A stretch of 53,161 nt of DNA from assembly GCA_012959665.1 (NCBI GenBank), contig DUCT01000160.1, positions 33,484 through 86,644 on the forward strand, in the 5' to 3' direction. The notes beneath the pieces are model-generated. The model saw nothing but the letters and a program-made list of their open reading frames with translations. It ran no database searches and was not told the origin of the DNA. The stretch comes from Myxococcales bacterium. Lineage in GTDB: Bacteria > Myxococcota_A > UBA9160 > UBA4427. A program made the translations under genes and the position numbers. Below are positions 17,198 to 25,618 of this stretch, piece by piece. Within the stretch, counting starts at the first letter, position 1, and each line of letters begins with the position of its first letter.

Positions 17198-19003
17198 CTA
17201 GACGTCCAATCCGACGGATCGCATCAACTCGATGGCATTGCTTCGAGCGACGACACCCTCTCGCAGGCGAAAGTCGAAGAACATTCGGCCGTTCTCGATC
17301 CTGTCCTGGAAGTGCACATTACTCACGGCCAATTCCCTGTGCTCGGCGATCCGTGCCAAGGCGAGGTCGTGGGTGGTCACGATCCCAATGGCTCCCCGCT
17401 TGAGAAGGCCCCGAACCACGGCGTCGGCACCGATTTTTCGGTCGTGGGAGTTGGTGCCATGCAGCACCTCGTCGAGGAGAAACAGAACTGGCCATTCCTG
17501 GGCAGTCAAATCGACGATCTGTCGCAAGCGCTTGATTTCGGCCAGGAAATGCGATGTGCCGGTGCGGAGTGAGTCGCTGATGCGGATAGAAGCTCCGATT
17601 TGAATCGGGGAGAGCCTCAGGCGGTTCGCCCGGACTGGGGCCCCCGCCAAGGCCATTATGGTTGCGCAGCCGGCGGTTCGTAGGAGAGTGCTCTTGCCCG
17701 ACATATTCGAGCCGCTCATCACCAGGGCCCGGCAGTCCCTCGAGAGGGTCAGGTCGTTGCGCACGCATGCGTCACCGAAGATCAGCGGGTGCCCCAGGCC
17801 CTCGGCCTCAAAGACAGGGCCGTCCTCGACGATCTCGGGGAAAACATGCCCGGGCTGTTCATACGCGTATCCCGAGAGGGCGCAGAGAACCTCGATCTCC
17901 GCCGAAGCATCCACCCAGGGGCCAAGGGTGGGGCCGCAGTCCGCTCTCCAGCGCTCAAGCGCCAAGGCCATCTGGGTTCCCCAGAGCAGGAGCCCGCCGA
18001 TGGGTGCAAAAAACTGGTTGCGCCGGGCATCGAGAAACTGCATCAGGCGACCCAATTGGGCGATTTTCCGAGAGGGCGGCATGGCCTGCCCCGCCAGGGA
18101 ATGAGAAAGTTCCTTAAGACGGTCCGCCTCCATGGGTTCTTCCTCGAGCCGGGCTAGGAGGCCCGAAAGAACCGCCAGGTCCTGGCTGGGTGCCTCAGCG
18201 GCTGCCAGCGTGGCGACCACCTGGGACCGCAGCGCCAGTGCAAAGGCAGACTGAACTGCAATCGCGAAGAGGAAAGGAATTGCGCCGGCACCGGTCAAGA
18301 TCCATGCAGCCAGGGAGCCGAGGGTGGTGACCGTCAGGGCGCCCGCCACCCAATGCAATCCCGCGGTGGGCAGGGAGGCCGGTCGATTTCCCCACTCGAT
18401 GAGCCGTTCGGCGCCGATCCGATTGCCCACGTCTTCGCCGATGAGCGCGAGATCCCGTCGCAACTCGATCTTGGGGACCAGTTCTCTCACCGCGGCCTGA
18501 CGCTGGCGCGTGATGGCGGCTGGCGCGGGTTCCAGTAACCAGCGGGCGAGCAGGTTCGCCCCGGCCGAAGTTCGCACCGTGCCCAGGAGTTCGAAGAGCG
18601 AGCCCTCACCGAAAATATCCAGATCGTTGGCGTAGGGATGGGCGGGATCGAGGTAACGCAGGCCCGAGTGGCCTTTCCCAGGCCAGCTGCCGTCTATTCG
18701 GGCCAGGCCGAGGGCGAAGAAACTCGCTGTTCGTTCGATCACCCTCAGCCGCCGGATCGCTCGATCGTGCAGGATCACGAGAAGCAGGAAGAGCCCAGCG
18801 GGCGGCAGCACCCAACTCGCCGGGATCTGATGGCTGCCGAAGGCCAACCATCCCGCGACGAGGCCCACGGCGAAGACGCCCAACCGCGTGTGGGAGACCG
18901 AGCGTTCCCAGCGTCGCCAGGTCGTGGCGCCACCTTCAAGATGCTCGGCCCAGCCCGAGTAGACCGATTGCGGGGCACCGCTCCAGGAGGGTTTTGAACT
19001 CAC
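17198..19003 (-). CDS. Membrane-anchored MutS-like ATPase
   Basis: A 601-residue protein with the MutS core and ATPase but without the mismatch-recognition domain I. Walker A is GSNMSGKST (431-439), Walker B is LFLLDEVLHGTN (507-518), and the following IVTTHDLALA belongs to the same domain. Two predicted helices lie at about 41-57 and 63-79 and two more at 216-236 and 240-258, so it should sit in the membrane. This is a known but uncharacterised MutS-like type; it lacks the Smr domain of MutS2. The GTG at 19003 overlaps the thiD stop (GTGA), which fixes the start and shows co-translation with thiD. Confidence 0.87.
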   Translation of the reverse strand: MSSKPSWSGAPQSVYSGWAEHLEGGATTWRRWERSVSHTRLGVFAVGLVAGWLAFGSHQIPASWVLPPAGLFLLLVILHDRAIRRLRVIERTASFFALGLARIDGSWPGKGHSGLRYLDPAHPYANDLDIFGEGSLFELLGTVRTSAGANLLARWLLEPAPAAITRQRQAAVRELVPKIELRRDLALIGEDVGNRIGAERLIEWGNRPASLPTAGLHWVAGALTVTTLGSLAAWILTGAGAIPFLFAIAVQSAFALALRSQVVATLAAAEAPSQDLAVLSGLLARLEEEPMEADRLKELSHSLAGQAMPPSRKIAQLGRLMQFLDARRNQFFAPIGGLLLWGTQMALALERWRADCGPTLGPWVDASAEIEVLCALSGYAYEQPGHVFPEIVEDGPVFEAEGLGHPLIFGDACVRNDLTLSRDCRALVMSGSNMSGKSTLLRTAGCATIMALAGAPVRANRLRLSPIQIGASIRISDSLRTGTSHFLAEIKRLRQIVDLTAQEWPVLFLLDEVLHGTNSHDRKIGADAVVRGLLKRGAIGIVTTHDLALARIAEHRELAVSNVHFQDRIENGRMFFDFRLREGVVARSNAIELMRSVGLDV

Positions 19004-19806
19004 GAATGCTCTCGGGCGGGGGCGAGAAAGGCCGCGCCGCTTCCCAGGCCGGAGGCGCCGCGAAGGCGGGTGGCGACGAAGCATCGGGCATGGTTCACGG
19101 CTTCTTCAAGGCCTTGGCCCAGGGCTAGGCCCGCTGTAATGGCCGATGCCAGCGCACAGCCCGTTCCGTGGACGGCTCCAGCGTCGATCCTTTCGCCCTT
19201 GAGCCAAGTCATGGGGTTGGCCGATTCCTGAGCGATCGCCAACAAGTCGTCGGGGGGACCGTCGCGGTGTCCGCCCTTGATGAGAACCGCCTCGCAGCCA
19301 AATTTTTCGAGGAAAACCTCAGCTGCCGCCTCGCAATCCCGCTTGCGTCCGATCTCGATCTCGGTCAAAAGTTCCGCTTCATGCAGATTGGGGGTGACCA
19401 ACCGAGCGCCCCGCATCAATTCGCGGAGAACGGGCCACGCCCTGCGTTCCAGCAGAGGGGTACCGTCACTGGCGGCAAGAACAGGGTCGATGACCGTGGG
19501 AATCTGGGTGGCGAATCCGGAAAGCGCGAGTTGAACGCTCCGGGCGACATCGTCCGAGGCCAGCATCCCGATCTTGATGGCGGCGGGGGTGATGTCCGCA
19601 AGAAGGACGCGCAATTGATCCAGGGCCACGGAGGGAAATACGGGCATCACAGCACGAACTCCACTGCTGTCCTGGACGGTCAGCGCGGTGACCACTCCGG
19701 CACCGTGCACACCGTACGCGGAGAAGACTTGGAGGTCAGCCTGAAGGCCGGCTCCGCCGGTCGGGTCAGAGCCCGCAATCGTGAGAGCACATTTCATTAT
19801 CTGCAT
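19000..19806 (-). CDS. thiD: Hydroxymethylpyrimidine/phosphomethylpyrimidine kinase
   Basis: Phosphorylates HMP and HMP-phosphate in thiamine synthesis. This ribokinase-like enzyme of about 268 residues shows ALTIAGSDPTGGAGLQADL at the N terminus, GVVTALTVQDS, the PNLHEAELL region, LIKGGHRDG, and the anion-hole/catalytic motif VHGTGCALASAI. The track ORF extends 62 codons upstream without homology; ATG 19806 or ATG 19797 is the likely start. No TPP riboswitch motif is seen upstream. The gene is translationally coupled to the membrane MutS-like gene, an unusual partner. ThiE lies about 8 kb away in a different operon. Confidence 0.93.
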   Translation of the reverse strand: MQIMKCALTIAGSDPTGGAGLQADLQVFSAYGVHGAGVVTALTVQDSSGVRAVMPVFPSVALDQLRVLLADITPAAIKIGMLASDDVARSVQLALSGFATQIPTVIDPVLAASDGTPLLERRAWPVLRELMRGARLVTPNLHEAELLTEIEIGRKRDCEAAAEVFLEKFGCEAVLIKGGHRDGPPDDLLAIAQESANPMTWLKGERIDAGAVHGTGCALASAITAGLALGQGLEEAVNHARCFVATRLRGASGLGSGAAFLAPAREHS

Positions 19807-20028
19807 GGTAAGATCCGCCGCGGTTCGGCGCATCCCATGGAGAAATTCTCCGGACGATTCTTCGGGCTCTGGTGGTGGCCCGCGAGACGCCAGAAGCCAG
19901 GCCGATTGGGCGATTCGTACCGCGCCCCAAGCCGTGCAACACTCCTGGGGTGCCCGGTGGCCGACAGCCGGTTTTCGAATCGAAAGGACCATTTTGACGG
20001 TCGTGATGCTTCAGACTAGGTTCCGCGT

Positions 20029-20799
20029 ATGATGAAATTACGACTCTCCGCCAGCTGGCCCGACCTTTGTGCAGTGTTCCTGTTGCTGGGCCTCGTCCTT
20101 CCACCGGCCATGGCTCCGCTGGGGACCGCCTTGGCGGCGGACATGGACAAGCAAACGCCCTCGGATTCCAAAGCTGAAAATCCAGTCCCTATAGACGTGG
20201 GCTTTTGGGCGACGAGTCGCGCCCGGACCGATTACGAGGTCGTCGTCGTCCAGTACTGGTCAGTCGGACCGCTCCTGCGAGCCGAAGCGGTGACGAGAGG
20301 ACAGAACATCGTGACCTTGGTGAACGGGGACTATTACTACGCCTACGACGCTCTCACCAACTCGGGTTACCGCATTCGCCGGACTGCCGGAGCCATCGCT
20401 GCCGATTCTGGTCGCAAGCGTCCCTTCGGGATGCACCTGCAGGAAATCCTTGACCAGGGTGGAGAAAAAATTCGAGAGGACACTTTCGGGGGCATCCCCG
20501 TCGATGTGTATCGCCTGACGAATGATGAAGAACGCCGAACTCTCTGGGTGCAAAAAGAATCGGACGCGATTCCGGTTCGGATTGAAACTTACGATCGACG
20601 TCGAGGTCGCACCGCAAGGCTGGATTGGGTCAACTGGCTTTCGGGCTTGAAGGTTCCGCCCTCTTTCTTCGCCCCTCCGGTAGAGGTGAAGTTCGAGGAA
20701 TTTGATACCTACCAGGACTTTCTCGTGCGCTTGGCAGCCGGGTCGGTGCCTCCGGCCCCCCCTTTCTTCCAGGAGCTCATCGAGAATCGTCGGCCCTGA
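20029..20799 (+). CDS. Exported LolA-like (outer-membrane lipoprotein-sorting type) protein
   Basis: A 256-residue protein with an N-terminal signal peptide (hydrophobic residues about 12-30, likely cleavage after ALAA near residue 37). The mature part has alternating beta strands of the LolA/LolB-like fold: VVVVQYWSVGPLLRAEAVTRG, NIVTLVNGDYYYAYDALTN, and VDVYRLTNDEERRTLWVQKES. Such proteins bind lipid or lipoprotein acyl chains in the periplasm; the true partner is unknown. It is divergent from thiD and convergent with the ApbC-type gene. A 15-bp tandem array begins at its stop codon. Confidence 0.7.
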   Translation: MMKLRLSASWPDLCAVFLLLGLVLPPAMAPLGTALAADMDKQTPSDSKAENPVPIDVGFWATSRARTDYEVVVVQYWSVGPLLRAEAVTRGQNIVTLVNGDYYYAYDALTNSGYRIRRTAGAIAADSGRKRPFGMHLQEILDQGGEKIREDTFGGIPVDVYRLTNDEERRTLWVQKESDAIPVRIETYDRRRGRTARLDWVNWLSGLKVPPSFFAPPVEVKFEEFDTYQDFLVRLAAGSVPPAPPFFQELIENRRP

Positions 20800-20900
20800 T
20801 CCTCGGAATTCTTACCTTCGATCTTCTTACCTACGCGCCTCTTACCTTCGCGCCTCTGACCTTCGAGCCTCTGACCCTCCAACCTCTTACCGTCGCGGAT
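20796..20900 (+). repeat. 15-bp tandem array between convergent genes
   Basis: Six contiguous 15-mers run from 20811 to 20900, consensus CTTACCTTCGCGCCT, and a more diverged seventh copy at 20796-20810 overlaps the TGA of the LolA-like gene. The period is exact; copies differ by 2-6 bases. It fills almost the whole spacer to the stop of the convergent apbC-type gene (20929). One plus-strand frame reads as xxLRA pentapeptides (SYLRA, SDLRA), but no start signal precedes it. Confidence 0.9.
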
Positions 20901-20928
20901 AGCGATGGTTGATCGCCGGGGCGCGCGG

Positions 20929-22029
20929 TCAGGTCACCCAAGTGATATTGGCATCCACCGGGCTGGATGCTTCGACGGAGAGCGTCGCGAGTCTTCTGAC
21001 CACCGTGTTGGAGATATCCTTGAAAGCGATGGCCGTGGGCGAATGGGGCGAAACGACAATGATGGGCTCACCACGATCGCCGTAATCCGCCATGTGGGGA
21101 TCAATGGGGACTTCTCCGAGAAATTCTACGCCGAGTTCTTTGGCGACTCGTTTCCCTCCATCCTTCCCGAAGAGGTAGTACTGCTTGTCGGGCAGTTCAG
21201 GCGGGGTGAAATACGACATGTTTTCGATGATGCCGAGAACCGGCACGCTGACCTTGTTGAACATCTGCAGCCCCTTGCGCGCGTCGATCAGCGAGAGGTC
21301 GTTGGCCGTCGTGACGATCACCGCGCCCGAAAGGGGCGCAAGCTGGGTCAAGGTGAGCGCGGCGTCCCCGGTCCCGGGCGGAAGGTCGATGATGAGGTAG
21401 TCGAGTTCGCCCCAAGCGACATCGGTGAGGAATTGTTTGATCAGTCCATGGACCATGGGCCCGCGCCAAATGACGGGCGAATCGTCGGTTACGAAAAATC
21501 CCATGGACATGAGCTTGAGCCCGTATCCTTCCAGGGGAATTATGCGTTGATTCGAAGTGGTTGCCGGGCGGCCGCTCACGCCGGTGATGAGAGGAAGCGA
21601 AGGTCCGTATACATCGGCGTCGAGAATGCCAACCCGCGCGCCGCTCTGTTGCATGGAGAGTGCGAGATTGAGTGCGGTCGTGCTTTTGCCGACCCCTCCC
21701 TTCCCCGAAGCGACCGCGAGAATGTTCTTGACTCCAGGGAGAACAAGCTTTTCCTTGATCGAGGAGGTCGACTGGCGAGTATTCGCAGTCATGCTCACGG
21801 TGACCTCGCCCACGCCCTTGAGCGCACCCACCGCTTCGTATGCGGATTTCTCGAATTCTGCCTTGATGGGGCAGGCGGGGGTGGTGAGCTCGATTTCGAA
21901 CGACACCTTCTCACCGTCAATTTTGATGTTTTTGACAAAGCCGAGGTCGACAATATTCTGTTTGAAGTCCGGGTCCTCGATGGGCCGGAGGGCGTCGAGG
22001 ATCTGATCCTCTGTAACGGGAGGGGCCAT
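20929..22029 (-). CDS. apbC: Mrp/NBP35-family P-loop Fe-S carrier, HCF101-like (no CxxC)
   Basis: Fe-S cluster carrier ATPase that delivers clusters to target proteins. The 366 residues contain an N-terminal MIP18/DUF59 domain (1-85, with TTPACPIKAEFE), then the ParA/MinD-like ATPase with the deviant Walker A SGKGGVGKSTTALNLA and LDADVYGPSLP. The signature LIIDLPPGTGDAALTL follows. Canonical ApbC/NBP35 proteins have a CxxC after ENMSYF; here the stretch reads FTPPELPDKQYYLFG with no cysteine, like chloroplast HCF101-type members. The gene is unrelated to the Mrp antiporter despite the shared name. The start ATG 22029 is followed upstream by a 15-bp repeat array. Confidence 0.92.
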   Translation of the reverse strand: MAPPVTEDQILDALRPIEDPDFKQNIVDLGFVKNIKIDGEKVSFEIELTTPACPIKAEFEKSAYEAVGALKGVGEVTVSMTANTRQSTSSIKEKLVLPGVKNILAVASGKGGVGKSTTALNLALSMQQSGARVGILDADVYGPSLPLITGVSGRPATTSNQRIIPLEGYGLKLMSMGFFVTDDSPVIWRGPMVHGLIKQFLTDVAWGELDYLIIDLPPGTGDAALTLTQLAPLSGAVIVTTANDLSLIDARKGLQMFNKVSVPVLGIIENMSYFTPPELPDKQYYLFGKDGGKRVAKELGVEFLGEVPIDPHMADYGDRGEPIIVVSPHSPTAIAFKDISNTVVRRLATLSVEASSPVDANITWVT

Positions 22030-22107
22030 GGTCTTTCCTTGAGTGGATGCTTAAAGTCACGGTCAACAATGGTTTAAAGATGCATGCCGTTTGGCGGCCG
22101 CCTGAGC

Positions 22108-22197
22108 AATTGAAATCCGGACAACTGAAATCCGGACAATGAAGAGCCGGACAATGAAAGTCCGGACAATGAACACACGGATAATGAACACACGGGC
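22108..22197 (+). repeat. 15-bp tandem array in divergent spacer
   Basis: Six exact-period 15-mers, from AATTGAAATCCGGAC to AATGAACACACGGGC, occupy 22108-22197 between the divergent apbC-type gene and the questin-oxidase-like gene. The unit is unrelated in sequence to the array at 20796 but has the same period. The track ORF starting at 22139 begins inside the array (MKSRTMKVRT), which is why that start is doubted. Confidence 0.9.
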
Positions 22198-22258
22198 GGG
22201 CAACGAAGCCCAGTCCAGCCGTCGGGAAGCTCAAACTGTAGCGCGCCCTGGAGGAACA

Positions 22259-23320
22259 TTGTCGTTGACCGAACTCGACCAGGCTCTCAGCCGGCTGCAA
22301 TCGACCGCCCCCGAGTATTCGGGTGGACTGAGCAACCACGGCCCCATGGTCGCCGAGGCCCTGCATTGCCTGGGCCACGAGGCGTTGATTTCCGCCTGGG
22401 CGGACGTCTACGTCCCTCGCCTGGAGGATCGCGCAGCGGGCCGGCCCATCCCGGTTCCGCAACAGGAAGCCGGGCTAGGCAATGGAGATTTCGCCGACTG
22501 GCGAGTCACTTTCGAAGGCGAGCTGGCAGAGGAGCCCTGGACGAAGGTGGCGCGGGTCTGGATTCCTGTCCTGCTGCCCGGGTATTTCGCGGCCGCGATG
22601 CACGGACCGATCCGGGTGGCCCATGCGATTCGCGCACTCGAGGAGGAGGAAACCCCGCTCCGATTGGGCGAGTTGGCTGAGGCGTTGGGCTATTGGGCCA
22701 GCCGGTTCCAGCGCCTGCCGGGTGATGTGGGGTCCGCTCACCGGCCCGGCTTCGGTCCGGCCCAGGTCCTAGCCGAGGCGGTAAGGGTGCCGGCGGAGCG
22801 TCGACGTATAGGTTTCCTGACCGACGCCGTGGGTGTCCTTGATGGGGAGAAGGGCTTCGCCAAGACGATGGCAGGGGCAGATCTGGAATGCGCTTCGCCG
22901 AGCCAACTCATCGGTGAAATCTGCGCGTGTGCTGCGGGCCTCTACATCGAAAACCCCTCGTCGCGAATCGCGTATGTCCACGCCCTGACCGGGCCCTCAG
23001 CTTTGAGGCTTATGAGTGCTTACGTCGATGCCGAGGATCTGCGTCGTGGAATCGGCTACGCCCTCCAGGCCGCGGCCGCTCTTCACTGCACACACTCCGA
23101 AGCGGTCAGTACGGCGGCCCGCTCGTCGGGAGCGGCGGAACAGGCTCTGTCCTGGGATGAACTTCGCTACCGTGCGGCGTGTTCCCTGGAAGAACATGCA
23201 ATCAAATTGACCGAGGCTTGCTGGCGTGAGAATCGCTTCCAGGCGGATGAACGCTTTCGGCGGGCGTCGGCCGACGCGATCACACACCTCGGTGTGTCCT
23301 GGGGTGGCCGAGGCGGTTAG
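22259..23320 (+). CDS. Questin-oxidase-like (DUF4243) protein
   Basis: A helical protein of about 353 residues. The GGLSNHGPMVAEALHCLGHEA motif near the N terminus and the HGPIRVAHAIRAL histidine motif in the middle resemble the questin oxidase/DUF4243 family, whose fungal members catalyse a Baeyer-Villiger-type ring opening. The bacterial role is unknown. The track start at 22139 lies in a repeat array; GGAGG at 22250-22254 supports TTG 22259 or TTG 22265. The stop overlaps by four bases that of the convergent amidohydrolase gene. Confidence 0.6.
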   Translation: MSLTELDQALSRLQSTAPEYSGGLSNHGPMVAEALHCLGHEALISAWADVYVPRLEDRAAGRPIPVPQQEAGLGNGDFADWRVTFEGELAEEPWTKVARVWIPVLLPGYFAAAMHGPIRVAHAIRALEEEETPLRLGELAEALGYWASRFQRLPGDVGSAHRPGFGPAQVLAEAVRVPAERRRIGFLTDAVGVLDGEKGFAKTMAGADLECASPSQLIGEICACAAGLYIENPSSRIAYVHALTGPSALRLMSAYVDAEDLRRGIGYALQAAAALHCTHSEAVSTAARSSGAAEQALSWDELRYRAACSLEEHAIKLTEACWRENRFQADERFRRASADAITHLGVSWGGRGG

Positions 23321-24531
23321 TTGCCGTGCTGCGCCAGAAGCATCTCGGCATTGCCGCTGAGGATCGCGAACCGCTCCTCGGGGTGCCCCTCAGTGACGAT
23401 CAATACCTTGGCAAGGCTTGCCCCGAGATGGTAGAACGGCCAGTCGCTTCCGAAGAGAAGCCGATTGGATCCGACTTTGTCGATGAGTTCCCGAAGAACG
23501 CTAATGCCCTGACCGTGAATTCCCAGCCAGAGATTCTTGTGCCTGCGTGCAAGGGGAATTGCGTCGCCCACATCCCGTGCCCCGGCATGCCCAAGGATGA
23601 ATTGAACTTCGGGATGTGAGGCCACCGCGTTCTCGTAATGGCGGATCAGGGTATAACGATGGGTGTATTCGGGCTCGATACCAGCTCGGCCCCCGTGAAA
23701 GAAGATCGGGACTCCCAGTTTTCCGCACTCCCTATAGATGGGATCAAGTTCGGGGGAATCGGGATAGAAACGCTGGACCGCCGGGTGAAGTTTGAGGGCG
23801 CTGGCACCCCGGGCGACTTGAAGGCGCAGGGACGCGATGGCGTCGGGGTCGCGCGGGTGGACCGAGGCCCCGGCGAGCAGCCGTTTTGAACTACCCGAGG
23901 ACTCGATGGCGGTCGCCCAATGGCGGCTCAAGTCGTCGCCAAATGGCAGCCCTAGAGCGATGGGGAGTATGACCGCCCGTTGGATCCCCATGGCGTTCAT
24001 TTCATCCAGCAAGTTCGGAATCGTGTGAGTGGCCGCCGCCTCGCTTCCCCAGCCGGCCTGAGCCACAGTCTCTTCCCTCAGTAAAGCGAGGTCGCTCTCG
24101 GTGAAATTGGCATTCACATAGACATCGAGATCCAGCTCGCAGCCTCGGTCGGTCGCATCGCAATCCAGGAAATGGCGGACTCGGGGGGTGGGTTTCAGCC
24201 AGTCGATGGTCGGTGCGAAGAGCAGGGACATTCCAAGGTGTGCATGAAAGTCAGTCACCGAGGGAAGGTCTTCGACAACGCATCGTAATCGACCCTCAGC
24301 GTCGATTTCGAAATAGGGAAGGTCCGCAAGGCCACGATACCCCCGATAGATGTGGCGTCCGTAAGGTCCTCGGCCAGCCCTTTTCTTTTCGAGGCGCATT
24401 TGTTCGGCGAGTCGCTGGATGTCGGCGTCGTGATACCGATTGGGATCTTCGCAGCCAAAGGGGGCCAGTAGTGAGGCAGCACTGATTCCGAGTGCTTGCA
24501 AGAAAAAACGGCGATCCACCGGGGCGCTCAT
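23317..24531 (-). CDS. Exported amidohydrolase-2 family metal-dependent hydrolase
   Basis: A 404-residue TIM-barrel hydrolase. Metal-binding motifs are DFHAHLG, the lysine in ALKLHPAVQ, FFHGGRAG, ILGHAGARD and LLFGSDWPF. The N terminus APVDRRFFLQALGISAASLLAPFGC resembles a twin-arginine signal (RRFFLQ) and might also end in a lipid-modified cysteine. It should therefore act outside the cytoplasm after folding with its metal. The start ATG 24531 overlaps the stop of the upstream GH18-like gene (ATGA); the 82 extra track residues overlap that gene and are rejected. The substrate is unknown. Confidence 0.82.
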   Translation of the reverse strand: MSAPVDRRFFLQALGISAASLLAPFGCEDPNRYHDADIQRLAEQMRLEKKRAGRGPYGRHIYRGYRGLADLPYFEIDAEGRLRCVVEDLPSVTDFHAHLGMSLLFAPTIDWLKPTPRVRHFLDCDATDRGCELDLDVYVNANFTESDLALLREETVAQAGWGSEAAATHTIPNLLDEMNAMGIQRAVILPIALGLPFGDDLSRHWATAIESSGSSKRLLAGASVHPRDPDAIASLRLQVARGASALKLHPAVQRFYPDSPELDPIYRECGKLGVPIFFHGGRAGIEPEYTHRYTLIRHYENAVASHPEVQFILGHAGARDVGDAIPLARRHKNLWLGIHGQGISVLRELIDKVGSNRLLFGSDWPFYHLGASLAKVLIVTEGHPEERFAILSGNAEMLLAQHGN

Positions 24532-25538
24532 CGCGACGAGTCTCCATCGGGGTGCATCCAATACCTTCGAAAGTCGCTCCACTCTTCCCGATCGGTCACC
24601 CAGTTGGAATAAATAGCCACGCCGGAGAGGCAGTGCGATGAAGTGGATCGGTTCTCCAGCGCCGCTCGGACTCCGAGCGAAGCCGTTCGCAGGTTCTCCA
24701 CCTTCGGGTTGGAGTAGAGGGGAACATCCTCGTACGCAGGGAGACCGATCAGGACTTCGTGGCCTGGGACCGAACAAGCCCAGTCCACTAGAAGATTAGT
24801 TTGGTGGCGGACGAAAGCGAGGTAGGGGTTGATGTAGTTGAGCCCAGAGTCGTATGCCATCAGGACGGTTTGGTCGCTTGCTGTCATCGTGGCGAGGTAG
24901 AAGCCAGCGGTCCAGAAGCTTCGGCGCAACGGTCCAGGGAAGATTCCCATAAAGTTTGCTCGAGGTGTGGCCTGGCTGATCACGAAGTCAAGTCCCAAGG
25001 CGGTCCGGACGTTGGTGAGCAGCGTGAGATAGCCGGGCTCGTGGTCGATCATGGGCTCAAAATCGAAGTGGACGCCATCGAAACCGACTGCGCGAAGTTC
25101 GACGAGTAAAGCGATTAGCTCGGACTGAAAGGCCGGGTCGTCGAGAGGGATATTTTCTACTCGCGCCCCTACCCAGGCGAAAAGTCGGGCATCAGAAAAA
25201 ACCGCTCGCAGAGACGAAAAGAGCTCGCCTGGCTTGTCCCGGACGGTGCCATCCGAGAGGGCGGGGCCCACATGGATGAAGAGGTCGCGAATTCCATGAC
25301 GATCGAGATTCTGCTTGAGCTGTGCCAGTTCCCCACCGGGCACGGGCTTTTCGTCCCGGACGCCATAGCCGGTATACCACTTGTGTCCAAGCCATATTCC
25401 ATTGGTCCCGCGATCGAAGCGCTGCTCCGAGGTAGGGAAAGGGTCCCACAGGACCATGCCAGCAGCGATTGCGGTGGCAAGAAGCAGCAGCAAGGCCAGA
25501 AGTCGCAGTCTTCGCAATCGAACCTCAATAGCTTCCAT
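24528..25538 (-). CDS. Membrane-anchored GH18-like TIM-barrel protein
   Basis: A 336-residue protein with an N-terminal membrane anchor or uncleaved signal (residues 12-31) and a TIM-barrel body. The segment VGFDGVHFDFEPM matches the DGxDxDxE-like catalytic strand of glycoside hydrolase family 18, with the final Glu as putative acid. Other barrel strands (LFIHVG, ARLFAWVGARV, DQTVLMAYDSG) fit too. It could cleave or bind N-acetylated sugar polymers, but such bacterial homologues are often uncharacterised. It is coupled to the downstream amidohydrolase by ATGA and divergent from lspA. Confidence 0.68.
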   Translation of the reverse strand: MEAIEVRLRRLRLLALLLLLATAIAAGMVLWDPFPTSEQRFDRGTNGIWLGHKWYTGYGVRDEKPVPGGELAQLKQNLDRHGIRDLFIHVGPALSDGTVRDKPGELFSSLRAVFSDARLFAWVGARVENIPLDDPAFQSELIALLVELRAVGFDGVHFDFEPMIDHEPGYLTLLTNVRTALGLDFVISQATPRANFMGIFPGPLRRSFWTAGFYLATMTASDQTVLMAYDSGLNYINPYLAFVRHQTNLLVDWACSVPGHEVLIGLPAYEDVPLYSNPKVENLRTASLGVRAALENRSTSSHCLSGVAIYSNWVTDREEWSDFRRYWMHPDGDSSR

Positions 25539-25618
25539 GGGGAAAAGAAGAGTTTGGGCCGGGCCTTTGTTCCCGTCTCGGGTTCCGGCGACCGAGGACG
25601 CATGGTAGGCTAATCACG

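Noticed and set aside
19807-20028. Possible TPP riboswitch before thiD
   Set aside because: Searched by eye on the minus strand for the CTGAGA and ACCTGA-type core motifs; neither occurs in the right arrangement.
20905-22077. Plus-strand ORF of 390 codons
   Set aside because: Antisense shadow of the apbC-type gene, with no family features.
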